Part shown: piece after piece, positions 1 to 10,649 of the stretch | Layout: the number at the start of each line of letters is the position of its first letter | Numbering within the stretch: position 1 is the first letter of the stretch | Assembly: GCF_910592395.1 (NCBI RefSeq) | Contig: NC_088315.1 | Span: 10,544,501-10,608,500, forward strand | DNA from: Lineus longissimus | Lineage: Eukaryota; Nemertea; Pilidiophora; Heteronemertea; Lineidae | Reading direction: 5' to 3' | DNA length: 64,000 nt | Position numbers and translations under genes: made by a program | The notes under the pieces: generated by a model | Seen by the model: only the letters and a program-made list of their open reading frames with translations | What the model was told of the DNA's origin: nothing | Database searches by the model: none

Positions 1-637
1 ATGTCTGCTGTTCTATTCGATAAGGATTATGATCAGAGGGCTAGGAATAGTATTGGTGGGGAGAGGGGGGGGGGGGCTTGCTTGGAAAAAGTGCATTAAT
101 GGTCTCGCGTATTAATAGCCATGATCAAATTTTTATACACTGTTGCTATTTTCACGCGAGACCTGTATGACGTAAGTCCCAAAATGACATTTTGAGTTAT
201 CATGGTCTCCGGTCACTTCGTCACTTGGTCCTCACATTCGAATGGCGTAGTGACTGCATCGATTGATGGGTTGAAACTTAAGGTTTAAACTAAAGAACCA
301 ATATAAATACAGTCAGCAGGCATTACTCTCCTTTGATGTTTCATTGGCATAGTTGATAGGCAAATTCTGTATTCACCTTGGAAAATACAATTTGCCTTTC
401 AATCCAAGCTTAAAGAGTCGTTTTAGAAGAATGTTGATCAAATTATCTGCATCGGCTATTTTGCGAAGCGTTTCAGTCATCTCGATTAGCAAAACATCAT
501 GACAAAGTACCCTCATGGGATGAAGACTGTTTATCAGTTCTTATCTTAACTAGAACTCATTCAAGATATTCATCTAATGTTACATTTTATTCATAGGACA
601 CTAAAATGGGGTAAGAATCAGAAATAAAGAGATCAGC

Positions 638-925
638 ATGGGTGTTACTCAGAGACAGGCGGTTTTTGAACATGTGGTCGATAACTTGGCTTTCAAACGT
701 GTCGATTTAAAAGTGAAGGGCCAAACCTTCAGCCAAATCCGGTGTGTTGTCGTGTGTCTTATAACAAAAGGATGTCTTACTGTTAATTACTGGCATGACG
801 GAGACATTTGTTGCCAATTGAGTAAGCGGAGGGGGAGGTGTATGGGAAAGGGTGAACTTGATGACCATCAGGGATCAAGAATGCTTCAAAAAAAGGTAAT
901 AGGCCATCAAAACAACTTCATCTGA
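638..925 (+). CDS. Small hypothetical ORF, 95 codons (left copy)
   Basis: I do not recognise this 95-codon ATG-started frame. It contains a Cys-rich stretch around residues 37-58 and a basic Lys/Arg patch around residues 62-72. I see no signal peptide or membrane segment. Its support is preservation: the right-arm copy at 51,533-51,820 has the same start, stop and length and differs at two residues (Asp to Tyr and Gln to His), which is less than the surrounding arm sequence. A chance ORF in young duplicated DNA, or an exon of a larger gene, remains possible. Confidence 0.25.
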   Translation: MGVTQRQAVFEHVVDNLAFKRVDLKVKGQTFSQIRCVVVCLITKGCLTVNYWHDGDICCQLSKRRGRCMGKGELDDHQGSRMLQKKVIGHQNNFI

Positions 926-2642
926 TATCTTTTGAATTTGTTAAATTATCAACAAAGGTGTTATGAGCTTGATTCCAATTGTTTACCATCTCGGTAATTT
1001 CCATTTTCTCTCGAAGCCATCAACGGGTCAGATTTCCAGCGCCATCAACAGAAGTTTTCTCCTGCTACTGTTTCTACTTTTTCTTAAACCCCGTAAGAGT
1101 CGTGGTCAGTCGAAGCGACTATATGCGTGAGGGAGGGGGAGCGCAATATGCGCCATCGTTTTTTATCTCTAGTTATCTTTTAGGTGGTCAACTTTGTGTC
1201 CTTCCAAATTGGCAACGTGTTTGTTGTCCATGCAGGAGCGTAGCTTGAGAGTGAGCAAAGAAGTCACCAAAAAATTAATGTGTTTCTGAACGTGATTTTC
1301 TGAGTGTCATTTTGCCCCCTCACCTCTCCAGCCCCATAAGGTAGCTACATGTACGCACTGCCATGATGAACACCTGTCTCGTTGGCTCAAGTGTTGACTC
1401 CCTGGCTGTGTCCTGTGACATTTATTAGATGTTCCCCGGGTCTGGTCAATAAGACTCTTTGATCATATTCAGAGTATGTAAAATTTGAATTGAAGGTATC
1501 AGCTCATCATGTCTTGGGGAAGAACCATACCTGATGCTGTGCTTGAATGTGATAGGGATGTCGTACGATCGGACACAGTTACAATCTGAGGAATAATCAC
1601 GATTCATCTGATTAGGTCCTTCGTCTTCGTCTTCATCGCATGACAGTGCCCTTGGTAATTTGACAGCCTCCCAAAGCCCAGGACGGTTCGGGAGAGAGGA
1701 ATAGGTGGACCCCAATATGAAGTGAGGACGTCTATTTTTAATCCTATACCGGAAAACAGACCAGACGGAATACAGTGTTGGATGGACATGTGCACGTATC
1801 TCAAAATTGGCGTATTGGCGGAAGGCATAAGGCAAGGAAGAGAACATTTCAGCAATGGATCGGGAGATAGCTAAATATATAAAGCTTAATAAGTTGCGAA
1901 GAAAGGGGTGAGGTACAAGGAAATCTTTTTTTTAAAGACTCGAGCATTTTTTGGTAATACACTCAATTTAAATGCGTAGAATCAAGAAATAAAAAAACCT
2001 CATGTTTTTAATGGGTGGATTAACTTTTCCTCGACTCAGATACAATTCATAGTAAAGATAACAAGACGAACAAAACTATACCTTATGCAGCTCTGAGCTC
2101 CCAAAGATAAAGGAGATATACAGAGCATTTGTCGAAGCGACCAAACGGATTATTCAATTTCCCGTGATTTGGCATTGTCTTAGAATGGTTTTAGAACTTC
2201 GTATAAAATACAATTCCTCATCAGCCTCCAAATAAGTTACACTATTTGATACATGTAATATTTGTTTGTAAAATGAAATCAAGCAACAACCAGCCAATAG
2301 TAGCGATAGGCATTGAATAAAAGCCGAATTATCTTGAAAAAGCCACCTATTGTCAAAATCTGGTACCGAGTGCTGCTTAAGGTGCTGTAGTACTGCAGTC
2401 CAAATTTTTAGTCTTTATTCTTTCTTGGTAGAATGGAGAAGAAGCAAATGTCAAGCAAACTTGACTCATTCTGTTACTGAACAGGTAAAATGTTTAGGGA
2501 TCGGAACCTGATAGTCTCCGGATGGTGGTAGGGTACCACTGTAGGTTAATTGTGGTATAACACCGATTACTGAAATGCCGTTATGTACATCAAGGATACA
2601 TAGCCGCGTCGAACTCTGGAAATCACTGATTTTGACGTTAAG
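926..2642. other. Intergenic arm sequence upstream of ORF A
   Basis: Apart from the minus-strand frame at 1,446-1,847, I see no recognisable gene here. The sequence is AT-rich and mirrored in the right arm, with small indels such as about 20 bp near 1,875, where the right arm repeats an AAGCTTAATAA-type motif. An in-frame TAG at 2,601-2,603 closes the reading frame upstream of ORF A in both arms. It ends in an AG that could serve as a weak splice acceptor. Confidence 0.4.
1446..1847 (-). pseudogene. Possible exon or decayed ORF (left copy)
   Basis: This minus-strand frame has 133 codons. The C-terminal 105 codons or so are also open in the right arm (50,656-51,009), including a 3-base indel that keeps the frame near the end. 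The N-terminal part does not agree between arms. The left copy has an extra A in a CCAACACTG context, which shifts frame relative to the right copy, and the right copy has a stop further upstream. The sequence is acidic in the middle (a Glu/Asp run near residues 72-76). I recognise no domain. It may be one exon of a broken gene. Confidence 0.22.
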
Positions 2643-3605
2643 ATGAATGGTTCGCTGATTTCTCTTTCTGTTCAGCACAGGAACATGTATACACGGGGTC
2701 CCCCGGCATTACTCATACCACCAAAACCTGTCAAGCACTACCACCTCAATCTCGAGTATCTTATAGCAGTATTTTGTGAAAAATCAGGAGATACGAACTA
2801 TTTGATTTATGAGTATAAGCCTATTACTCATGTGTTTCGAGTGAAATATAACGGCTCGTTTTTCTCACGCCAGCCGAGAGAAACATTTGCCTACTTTGAA
2901 AAATTCCTCTTGATTTTTGATGGCCCTGAAGTTTACATGTATGACTTTGAAAAGGGTGTTGTAAACGGAAGTCTAATTCTGCCCAAGGAGGGCATGCAGT
3001 GTCTCGAAAAAGAAGTAAATTACCCTGAATATAACCTGGTTTTAGATTTACGATTTTCTGAAAAGGCTTTGATGATGTGCGTTGATTTTTCCCGAAGTCT
3101 TTTTTTGTTTGACTACTACATAGAATCAGGCTCAGAGCCTGTTCTACGGTTAACTAATAAAACGCATCTTCACTTCCCTCATGTTCACAAAGTTCATCCA
3201 ACTTGGTTCGACTACAACTTATTCGCAGTTGGTTTTATATGTCAGCGTGAAAACTATTGGACGGTGGCTGTATATCATTACAAGCAAGGACAATCATCCG
3301 GGTATAGCTTACTTCAGACACACTTAATAAAAGCCTACTCGGGAGGGGCAAAATCGTTTGGCATCATATCAAATCCAAACTATGGAGTTAAATTTGTCCT
3401 CAGTGGGCTGATGTTACGCTTCGGGTTTGTCATCGAGTGTTACAAAAAGGCCTACATAAGAAAAACAGGCACACACGTAAATCTTGAAAAATATGCTGGT
3501 AAACTTGTTCACATCAATGAGAAAGGCCAAATATTGCACATGATTCGTTCAAAACCTTTTAACTCAAACACAAAGTATGTGGTTAGATATACAAGAGCAG
3601 ACTGA
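2643..3605 (+). CDS. ORF A: beta-propeller-like hypothetical protein, 320 aa (left copy)
   Basis: This is an intronless 320-codon frame of unknown function. The protein alternates short hydrophobic beta-strand-like stretches with turns, for example around residues 86-110, 141-158, 190-212 and 245-268. That pattern suits a repeated-blade (propeller-like) fold, but I see no WD or kelch consensus, signal peptide or membrane helix. It shares its overall strand pattern and C-terminal layout with ORF B about 1 kb downstream on the same strand, so the two look like old tandem paralogues. The right-arm copy (48,821-49,783) has the same length with 18 residue differences. By hand count, about 20 of 24 base differences change the protein. 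The ATG is the first in the frame after an in-frame TAG at 2,601. An upstream exon, such as an F-box exon, cannot be excluded. Confidence 0.6.
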   Translation: MNGSLISLSVQHRNMYTRGPPALLIPPKPVKHYHLNLEYLIAVFCEKSGDTNYLIYEYKPITHVFRVKYNGSFFSRQPRETFAYFEKFLLIFDGPEVYMYDFEKGVVNGSLILPKEGMQCLEKEVNYPEYNLVLDLRFSEKALMMCVDFSRSLFLFDYYIESGSEPVLRLTNKTHLHFPHVHKVHPTWFDYNLFAVGFICQRENYWTVAVYHYKQGQSSGYSLLQTHLIKAYSGGAKSFGIISNPNYGVKFVLSGLMLRFGFVIECYKKAYIRKTGTHVNLEKYAGKLVHINEKGQILHMIRSKPFNSNTKYVVRYTRAD

Positions 3606-4647
3606 ACAAGAAAAACTCTGAGACATCGGCCCTCATAACCTGTCCACTGTTATGTATTTTTTAGTACGCATCAATTACTTTCACCTACCACCTGGTAGTT
3701 TTACGAGTTTCGTTTGAAGACGTCGAACTAATGTCCCAGATCTTTGGGAGCTGGTATTACCTGCCCCCGCCTCTGCTGAGCGACGACTGGTGTTGGCGAT
3801 GGCTGGTTTAGTAGGAAAGCCAATTATGCCATTCAGATCAGCCAATAATCACCATTATTTTGATAGAACTGGCTTCCTAAGATCTTGATTAAAGGATGAC
3901 CACGCGAGTGGAATATGTCAAAACAATTGAAGTGCTATTTAAGACTTTTAAACTGATGTTGGCTGTAGCGTTTGAACGAAAAATGTTGGCATTTGTGCTT
4001 TGATTCCTCTCATTCGTCTGACTTCTTTTGTTCAAACACCGAAGCTGGAGATGCAAAATCATGCCAGTTTAAAAAACTCAACATATACACTCCTTGGATG
4101 TCTTGGAAAACACTACCCACAATAAGGTAAATGTCGATTTGATGACGGTTTTTACAAGGGCTCAGTTGAAAGAGGTAGTCCTCAATTTGAAGCTGGATAA
4201 TCTCGGAATGAGGCGGTCATTTACTAGTTCTTAAGTCAGACATTATAAACTACGTCATTCACCTAATATGTCTTTTCGCGTACACTGGCTTTGTTCAGTG
4301 ATAGACTGCCTAGATATACATTTTTACTGGGCCGTAGCTAGAGGGGTTTGGCGCGAGAGGGATGGCAAATGTCCCTCGAAAGAGTTACAAAACACGTCTT
4401 TTTTCATGCACGTTTTTGGCTGATTTTCAAACTGGCGGAGGATAAAGAGGTGTTTTGCCCCCCCCCACGACGAAAAATAGCTGGCTTATGACCGGCAATA
4501 CTACCAATAATGATGAATATCTTCGTCAAAGATAACGATATCACACTAATGAAAGTTTTCCAAGAAAACAAATATTAGCTCTGGAATATTTAATGGTTCT
4601 ATCACTTACTTATTAAGGGTAATCGAAATATACGGTACAGACGCAGA
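3606..4647. other. Spacer between ORFs A and B, with a transposon-end-like motif
   Basis: I see no gene. Near 4,329-4,345 there is a GGGCCGTAGCTAGAGGGG motif of a kind often seen at the ends of invertebrate DNA transposons. A C-run follows at 4,461-4,468, and the same block is mirrored in the right arm near 47,948-48,090. The bases just before ORF B (about 4,594-4,617) are pyrimidine-rich and end in AAG, a possible splice acceptor. The reading frame is open from there into ORF B. Confidence 0.35.
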
Positions 4648-5652
4648 ATGAGAGCGAGGTTTCTACCACCTGTGATATTAAAAATCGGCAACCATGATAG
4701 GTTGCTTTATAATCACGTGACTGGCGCAATTGCTGTCGTGACAGACGTACGTGGTAAACAGGATTACAATGTGTGCATGTTTCGACTGAATTCAAAGCAA
4801 GGTATATTCGTTCTCATTCATAGAACAATCCTTCGTATAAACAAATTAGCGTGCGATAAACTGTATCTAGTAAGACTGGTCTATGATAGATACATCGTCG
4901 TAAGTTGCCGGGAAGAGCACAGGCATCTTACATTTATCCTCTTTGACGTCAGGCTTGGCATCTGCACGAGGAAACTAGTCATACCGGAAAAGGGCCTGTG
5001 TGTAAGCGGTGTGTATGTGTCGAAGTTAAATTTTTTGCTCCGACACGGGACATTAGTCATTGATTGCAAGCGATATAGCCAGTCTGTCATAAGGATGTAT
5101 TCATTTAATCTGAATGAAAGCGCCGTTATAAGACTGTCCTCAAAAAGCGCTATCGAAATAAACGTCCCGGTGACTACTTACCACAAATTCTTCCTTGGCG
5201 AAGATCTTGTGTACTTTATTATTGGTCAAAAAGAAGAGAACGACTATTTTGGATTATATTTATACTGGTTTAGAAGAAGCAAACATTTTACTCTCCCAGG
5301 CTCCAGAACCGAATTTAGTTCCATTATCAACTTTCAAGATCTCCAGTTCTTATCTTACATTTCATGGTTTAGGGAATCAGACCGCCTTATAATTGTAACT
5401 GCGGCCCTTGGAAGGAATAACGAGCAAATAGTGACAGCATTCTTTGGATTTAGAATCAGCTGCGTCATGAGCCGCCTCGATACAACTTTAGCCATTGAAC
5501 ATGTTGACATTGAATTGAGATACCAGATTCCCAGAAGCGCGTTTAAGAACTTCATCCAAGTGTTAGACGGCACTCTCTATCGCATTGTAAGGGTTTCCAA
5601 ATCAACAAAAATATATTGGAAACACGTCGATATGTTCACAACAAACGACTGA
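4648..5652 (+). CDS. ORF B: beta-propeller-like hypothetical protein, 334 aa (left copy)
   Basis: This is an intronless 334-codon frame of unknown function. Like ORF A it is built of repeated short beta-strand-like segments (for example residues 26-46, 79-103, 133-155, 182-208 and 236-262) and ends in a short polar tail. No catalytic motif, signal peptide or membrane helix is visible. The right-arm copy (46,756-47,766) is 336 codons. It carries an in-frame 6-base indel near residue 76 and about 10% amino-acid change, at positions including Arg to Cys, Arg to Trp and a Lys-Gly-Leu to Thr-Asp-Pro block. An open frame kept through an in-frame indel argues for coding. The excess of replacement changes suggests relaxed or diversifying selection. 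The frame is open upstream to 4,594, so a 5' exon is possible. Confidence 0.6.
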   Translation: MRARFLPPVILKIGNHDRLLYNHVTGAIAVVTDVRGKQDYNVCMFRLNSKQGIFVLIHRTILRINKLACDKLYLVRLVYDRYIVVSCREEHRHLTFILFDVRLGICTRKLVIPEKGLCVSGVYVSKLNFLLRHGTLVIDCKRYSQSVIRMYSFNLNESAVIRLSSKSAIEINVPVTTYHKFFLGEDLVYFIIGQKEENDYFGLYLYWFRRSKHFTLPGSRTEFSSIINFQDLQFLSYISWFRESDRLIIVTAALGRNNEQIVTAFFGFRISCVMSRLDTTLAIEHVDIELRYQIPRSAFKNFIQVLDGTLYRIVRVSKSTKIYWKHVDMFTTND

Positions 5653-6628
5653 TCAATATGAGCCAATTTTTATATGAACAATGTGAGCTGATTATGAGGA
5701 ACACAATCAATTGAAGGGCAGTTTGATATGGCGAAGCCACAAACTTGCCAGTAGTAAGCAGGCTAGAGTGGTTAGGTTGTACATGTAACTCTTTGTCTCT
5801 GGGTAATGAATTAACGTCATCTCGATTATATATGAGCAATTGCCACAATGTTAATGGCAGCACCAAATTTTGAAGGAATTGCCAGCATGCTGAAGCCAGC
5901 CAGAAAGTGGTGGTGACTCGATCATGACCTATGTACCAGCAGTTCAGCAGTTGAAGTTGGAATATAATAAAAACCTAAAACGACTTATTTGAAAGCTGTG
6001 ATACATTATAATAAAAGTAGAGCGGTCACAGTTATTGGCTGCAATCGCCGATAAACCACAGAGGAACCTAGACAAATAACCAAACAGCATTGGCAGCGGA
6101 CAGTGACACAGAGATTTGAGGTAGAAAGTTTTCGGGGTATGTTAGGAGGTGCTGAATTTTGAAGTGTACGATTAATTTTTCAAGTGAAGCATGGTGTTGC
6201 GATGATTTGAATTTTGTGCTGTCAAAAGTATTTCCACTTGACTACTTCCACTTTGAATGCTCTGAAAAAACTAAGTACTAACCCATTCGTTGCCAAATGC
6301 GAATGTGGTCGATAAGGCCTTACATGTTACCGTGTGCCAACTGCGACCCCATTTGTCGTTTTAGGCAAATGACTGCACTGCATCGCTGGAATCCAGTGCG
6401 GTTCGAATACATATTCTTCTACATTTCTGGGAAAAAATTAAGTTTGAAGACACAAAAAGTCGGACATTACAGTTATATTAGTTCGTCTCGTGAGTAGTTT
6501 CATCGGGTTCTGGGATCAATGGCATTGTCAGAATCCATCACTGCGATGTTGGTTTGAAGAAAGTTGCATCGACAACTTTGTTGTTAAGGAAAGATGTCAC
6601 CTTGGTTAAGGCACTGGAGTTTGTTTTT
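5653..6628. other. Intergenic arm sequence
   Basis: I see no gene. A part (about 6,270-6,450) has a diverged third relative outside the inverted repeat, at 54,037-54,190. This suggests that the arm itself contains an older dispersed repeat. Confidence 0.35.
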
Positions 6629-7410
6629 TCATCGTTTTCTTTGCAACATTTCAAGCACTTGTTGATAACTGACTTTTTTTGTCGTCTCATCCTTTGATCT
6701 GCGGCAAGCCGTGTCGATGATAGCGTTCTCCATTGCATCAACTGTGTCATAACAGTAGGAGCTATCATCACTATCAGGTTGTCGGGCCAGAAAGATGGGC
6801 AATGTGTCTTGACAATCGTCCTATCGTCAATCGGCAATCGTCCTTAACATCTAGGATAATCGAATTATCATCACCATCGAGACACTGAAAGGAAGACAAA
6901 AATAATTAAGGTGAAGGAAACGTGGCAGCTCTATTAGCCCTTATGCAGGTCAGTAAATCAGGAAAGTAGGTCAGTTCAAACCAACTCCTCATCGGCTCTA
7001 AATGTCTTTAGGTGAGAAGGTCAGTTTAAAAACTTAATCAAGATAAGCAAAAGTTTGATCCCAATCACGACCAGCTTACATACATTGTAACTCGAACGGT
7101 CATTAAGTAAGCCAGTAGGTCACGAACCCGAGTATTAGTGTAAACCTGATATCAGAAACGACTTCCTTGACTCTAACGGTCTTTAAATAATGTTGAATAC
7201 TATCACAGTCCACATTTTGTCACATTTGGTGGAAGGTATCCAGGTAGAAGTTTTTGGACTGTACAGCGCACAGACTTCTCTTAAAGTCCACTTCTTTGTG
7301 GACGACATCGGAGACTGAACACTTTGCTATCAACTTCAACACCTGGGCATCCCTGCATACTAAAGGTTTCATGTTTCGGTGAATGAAATGGTCAGGAGCC
7401 ATGTGGTCAG
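6629..7410 (-). pseudogene. Two-exon gene relic of unknown function (left copy)
   Basis: Two protein-like blocks line up as exons on the minus strand: 7,410-7,226 (after a CCACAG acceptor) and 6,884-6,629 (after a CTTTCAG acceptor). The first block reads into a second that starts Cys-Leu-Asp-Gly-Asp-Asp and, after a frame change, ends with a Gln-Arg-Lys-Arg tail and TGA. A 22-base insertion bracketed by a 9-base repeat (GGACGATTG) breaks the frame in exon 2 of both arms, so the damage predates the arm duplication. The left copy has also lost the GT at the putative donor (GTGTGA in the right arm, ATGTGA here). I recognise no domain. Confidence 0.33.
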
Positions 7411-9246
7411 CTGTGGTAAGTGACAGGAATAATGGTTACCGTTAAGATACTAGAAACATTGACCTCTGTGACAGTGGAAATTAGGTCAAGGCCAAATATT
7501 TCAGCCACTTTGTTATTCTTGTCATAATGATCAGAGTAATTAATGACATACATTTAAAGAATGATGTTGTGATATGACCTAAATAGGACTTTATAATCTT
7601 GACCTATTCATCCCAGACATGTATGTCAAATTGACGTAAACCTTGGACAACATTGTAGGGATGCAAATGTGTCGACATATCAAATTTGAAGAGGTTAGGA
7701 CAAATATAGACATTCCAAGTCCATGTCAACAAATGCATCTGCTTGTATCTATTTTTACCACTCCGAAGTCTATCAATGATGTCATGACCTCATTATGGTG
7801 TTCCCAAGCTATTTCAGTATGGTCGCCAGGAGACCAGAAAGTCGGTCAAATTGAAAAAATGAAAAATACGTTTGAGCTTATTTCAAAAAGCTATCAGCAT
7901 ACCAAATTTCAGTCATCGAACCCCAGCGGTTACGAAACGTTCTCCACTAACGGACGACCACGCAGTATGTCTGTATCAATTTAGCAGAATTCACTTCAAA
8001 AATATATATAATATGTTTTCATAAACATGATAAATAAATCAAACAATTGAAGCAATTGAACAATGCCTTATGATTTCTTGAGAATCCGCAAGTTCTTATC
8101 TGACAGATCAATAACTCCTGGTCAATATGCCAAAACACCTGGGTTTAACTTTTTCGTAGTCAACTCCGTTCTACATCAGTTGGATCGTCTGCCTCACTAC
8201 CCAATACATTCGCATCGATTAGCTAGGCACCGTGAATACAATATGTGGCCCGTTCCAGCAAAACCAGTCGCATGTCGCTCTGAGCTTGCCAGGTTGAGAT
8301 GGACTGTTTTTTTTATTTCACTATTGTCTGCATTTTGTGAAATCTGACGACATCAATTTCTTCTATTATCTCCTGGTGTCGTCTGGGCTCATCTTATGTG
8401 CGACATGCGACTGGTTTTGCTTGAACGGGTCACATATGTCAAAAAGTCAATCGATAGATTTGTTTTGGTTACAATGGTAAAGATTTGGTAATCTTGTTGC
8501 TTGTAACAGCCACTCATGCAGTTTTCTTATTATATTAAAGACCGGGTATGTACTGCTGGTCACGCACCTGTAATAAAGTTTTAAGCCCTTTTCCCTTTGA
8601 AATGGTACTTTATACAATCATGCTCATAACCTTTTCCGAGACGTACCCAGAAAGAAACGCTTTCACAGCCAAATAGACCTATCCTGGCCTGTTAATTAAA
8701 CCATGAAATTTTCGTTGCACGTTATGCATGATAATCTCAGGGTTTGGGGGGTCTGAAGTTAGGGGGTGATTTCTGACGGCTTTTAACCCGCGAATAAGCT
8801 TTTTCACCACGACGGGTTAAATAGAGCCTCAAAACCACATTTAGTAAGCCAATTAGATTGTTACCTCATCATTTTCTTAATTTTAAACAAACCTAATTCA
8901 CACTTCAAGAAGAACAATATTTTTAAATGGAAATTACCATTCAACTGGTATGGTGTGACCGCGGATTGATCTCGAACTGAACTACTCTATTTTTCCTTTT
9001 ACCTGTCCCACAACGGAACATGGCAAAATAATGACAAAGTCTGTGGTAGGCCTATTTTGATGGGGGAAGCTCAAGTCTTAGAAAGGCCTAAGTTACATAA
9101 AAATGCAATACCAGTTGGACCGTGTGGTGTAGTAGGCTTATATAGGCCTAGAATGTATAGATTGTGGCTTGTGGTTCGATTTGTCAAGATGAGGTTACTT
9201 TGGATAAACTTTTTGCTCTGCATTTTGGATTTGTGTGGTGATTTCG
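7411..9246. other. Arm sequence without a recognisable gene
   Basis: I see no supported gene. Short open frames here are not preserved between the arms. The right-arm counterpart (43,343-44,989) shows many small differences. It also lacks the roughly 200-base stretch near 8,220-8,440, so the two arms differ by a local indel here. A short palindromic AT-rich stretch occurs near 8,000-8,060. Confidence 0.35.
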
Positions 9247-10649
9247 ATGGACAATGATGACGATGGGGCGGACGATGAGCAGGCAGGATATGAAAGGAGG
9301 CATCTTCATGGTTACAGATTAAATCAGCGGTTGGACTACGTTGATACTTTTCAGGCTGCACCATGCGATAGGCATCGACCATGCCCGGTCTATGCGTTCA
9401 TTTGCGAACAATTTTAGTATCCACGCACGGCATTTCTCTAGATGGGTAGATGAATACGAGGAAATGGCAGAAAGGTGTGATCGATGCACACAACGACGCA
9501 GAATTCGGCAGCATGGCCATGATGAACAAGGTACCTCAATTTTTTGTCAGGAATTGACGGAAAACGTTTGCCCTCAAGTGGAGTAAAATATCATTGTGAG
9601 CTTTTTCAGTCAGTGGCATTTTCGACATTTTTGTTTGAATAGTTTCGATCCAGGTGCCTGTAGTTAATCCGTAAGAATGCATCGGAGAATAAGCAACGTC
9701 ACTTTGCTTGAGACAGCCGAAGCGATCACGTCATACCAGGTGGCGAGGCGTATGCAAGCACACACAGGAACGTTTTGTTTTGTGTCTGAATACGGCTGCA
9801 CCAAAAACGCAGAAATGAGATACCCAAAAACGTCTCAGCCGTATAACTCTGTCTGCGCCTCACTTCTGATGCGATTTAATAGTCAATCACCAAAAACAAA
9901 GTTTCGTTTTCTTTCTGTCTTTTTTCAGTAGTTTGGCCAGAGATGGAAAACCAACTTCCCCTCATCGTAGATCAATACCCGGCCCATCGGCATCACCTAG
10001 TGTCGTCACGAAATCCCACGAGCGAATAGACATGACTCCCTCCTCCCTTCTCCAGCTTTCGGACTTAACGGTTAACCGCAATTTTGAGAGCCACCTCAAG
10101 TCCTTATGGAAAGCATGGGAATTTTGGCATGCTCATGAGGAAAGACACTGTGATCCGATTTCCCGCCAGGAAGTAGTCCGTATGATCAGTCTCGGTTGGG
10201 AAATATTGGCCGAACGAGTGATCGACAGTAGATGGTGGCTGAGCGGGCTTCTTTCTGACGGTAGTGAGGGCCCAGTGATCCCGCCTCCATTAAATGACGA
10301 ACTGATAAAGGATGTTGACGACAATGAGTTGATGTTTGAATCGGATGTAGATGATGATGATGGTGGTGGTGGTGGTGGTGGTGGTGATGATGATAATGAT
10401 GATGATGGTGGTGGTGGTGATGATGATGGTGGTGGTGGTGATGGTGGTGGTGGTGGTGGTGGTGGTGGTGGTAGTGGTGGCGGTGGTGGTGGTGTCGGTG
10501 GTGGTGACGATGATGATGATGATGATGATGATGATAGTGGTGGTGGTGATGGTGGTGGTGGTGGTGGTGGTGGTGGTGGTGGTGGTGGTGGTGGTGGTGG
10601 TGGTGGTGGTGGTGGTGGTGGCCGGCGGCGGCGGTGGTGGTGGTGTTGA
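9247..10649 (+). pseudogene. Pogo/Tigger-like DDE_1 transposase remnant (left copy)
   Basis: The N-terminal part (from ATG at 9,247) is acidic and then enters a helix-turn-helix-like stretch, with Leu-Asp-Tyr-Val-Asp-Thr-Phe followed in another frame by Arg-Ser-Phe-Ala and His-Phe-Ser-Arg-Trp near 9,390-9,450. This resembles psq/CENP-B-type DNA-binding domains. A CAG or TAG at 9,353-9,355 could be an acceptor or mark a frameshift shared with the right arm. The last block (from a TTTTTTCAG acceptor at about 9,930) resembles the C-terminal end of DDE_1 transposases: Ser-Leu-Leu-Gln-x-Ser-Asp, then a Trp-rich helix, then Ser-Arg-Gln-Glu-Val-Val and a Ser-Gly-Leu segment. The catalytic acidic core is not visible. 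The frame runs into an Asp/Gly repeat encoded by the triplet tract. It is probably dead. Confidence 0.45.
10351..10645 (+). repeat. (GGT/GAT)n trinucleotide microsatellite
   Basis: About 295 bases of near-uninterrupted GGT units mixed with GAT, with a short GCC/GGC-rich end. In the frame of the transposase remnant it encodes long Gly runs with Asp blocks. All three frames on both strands are open here, which creates several artificial ORFs. The right-arm counterpart differs in block order and has a long GCC tract. Confidence 0.95.

Noticed and set aside
2500-4640. F-box exons upstream of ORFs A and B
   Set aside because: A propeller-like half often follows an F-box, but I found no F-box-like sequence upstream, only possible acceptor AG sites.
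7643-8347. Plus-strand frames of 94-113 codons in the left arm
   Set aside because: Not preserved in the right arm, where stops and indels break them.
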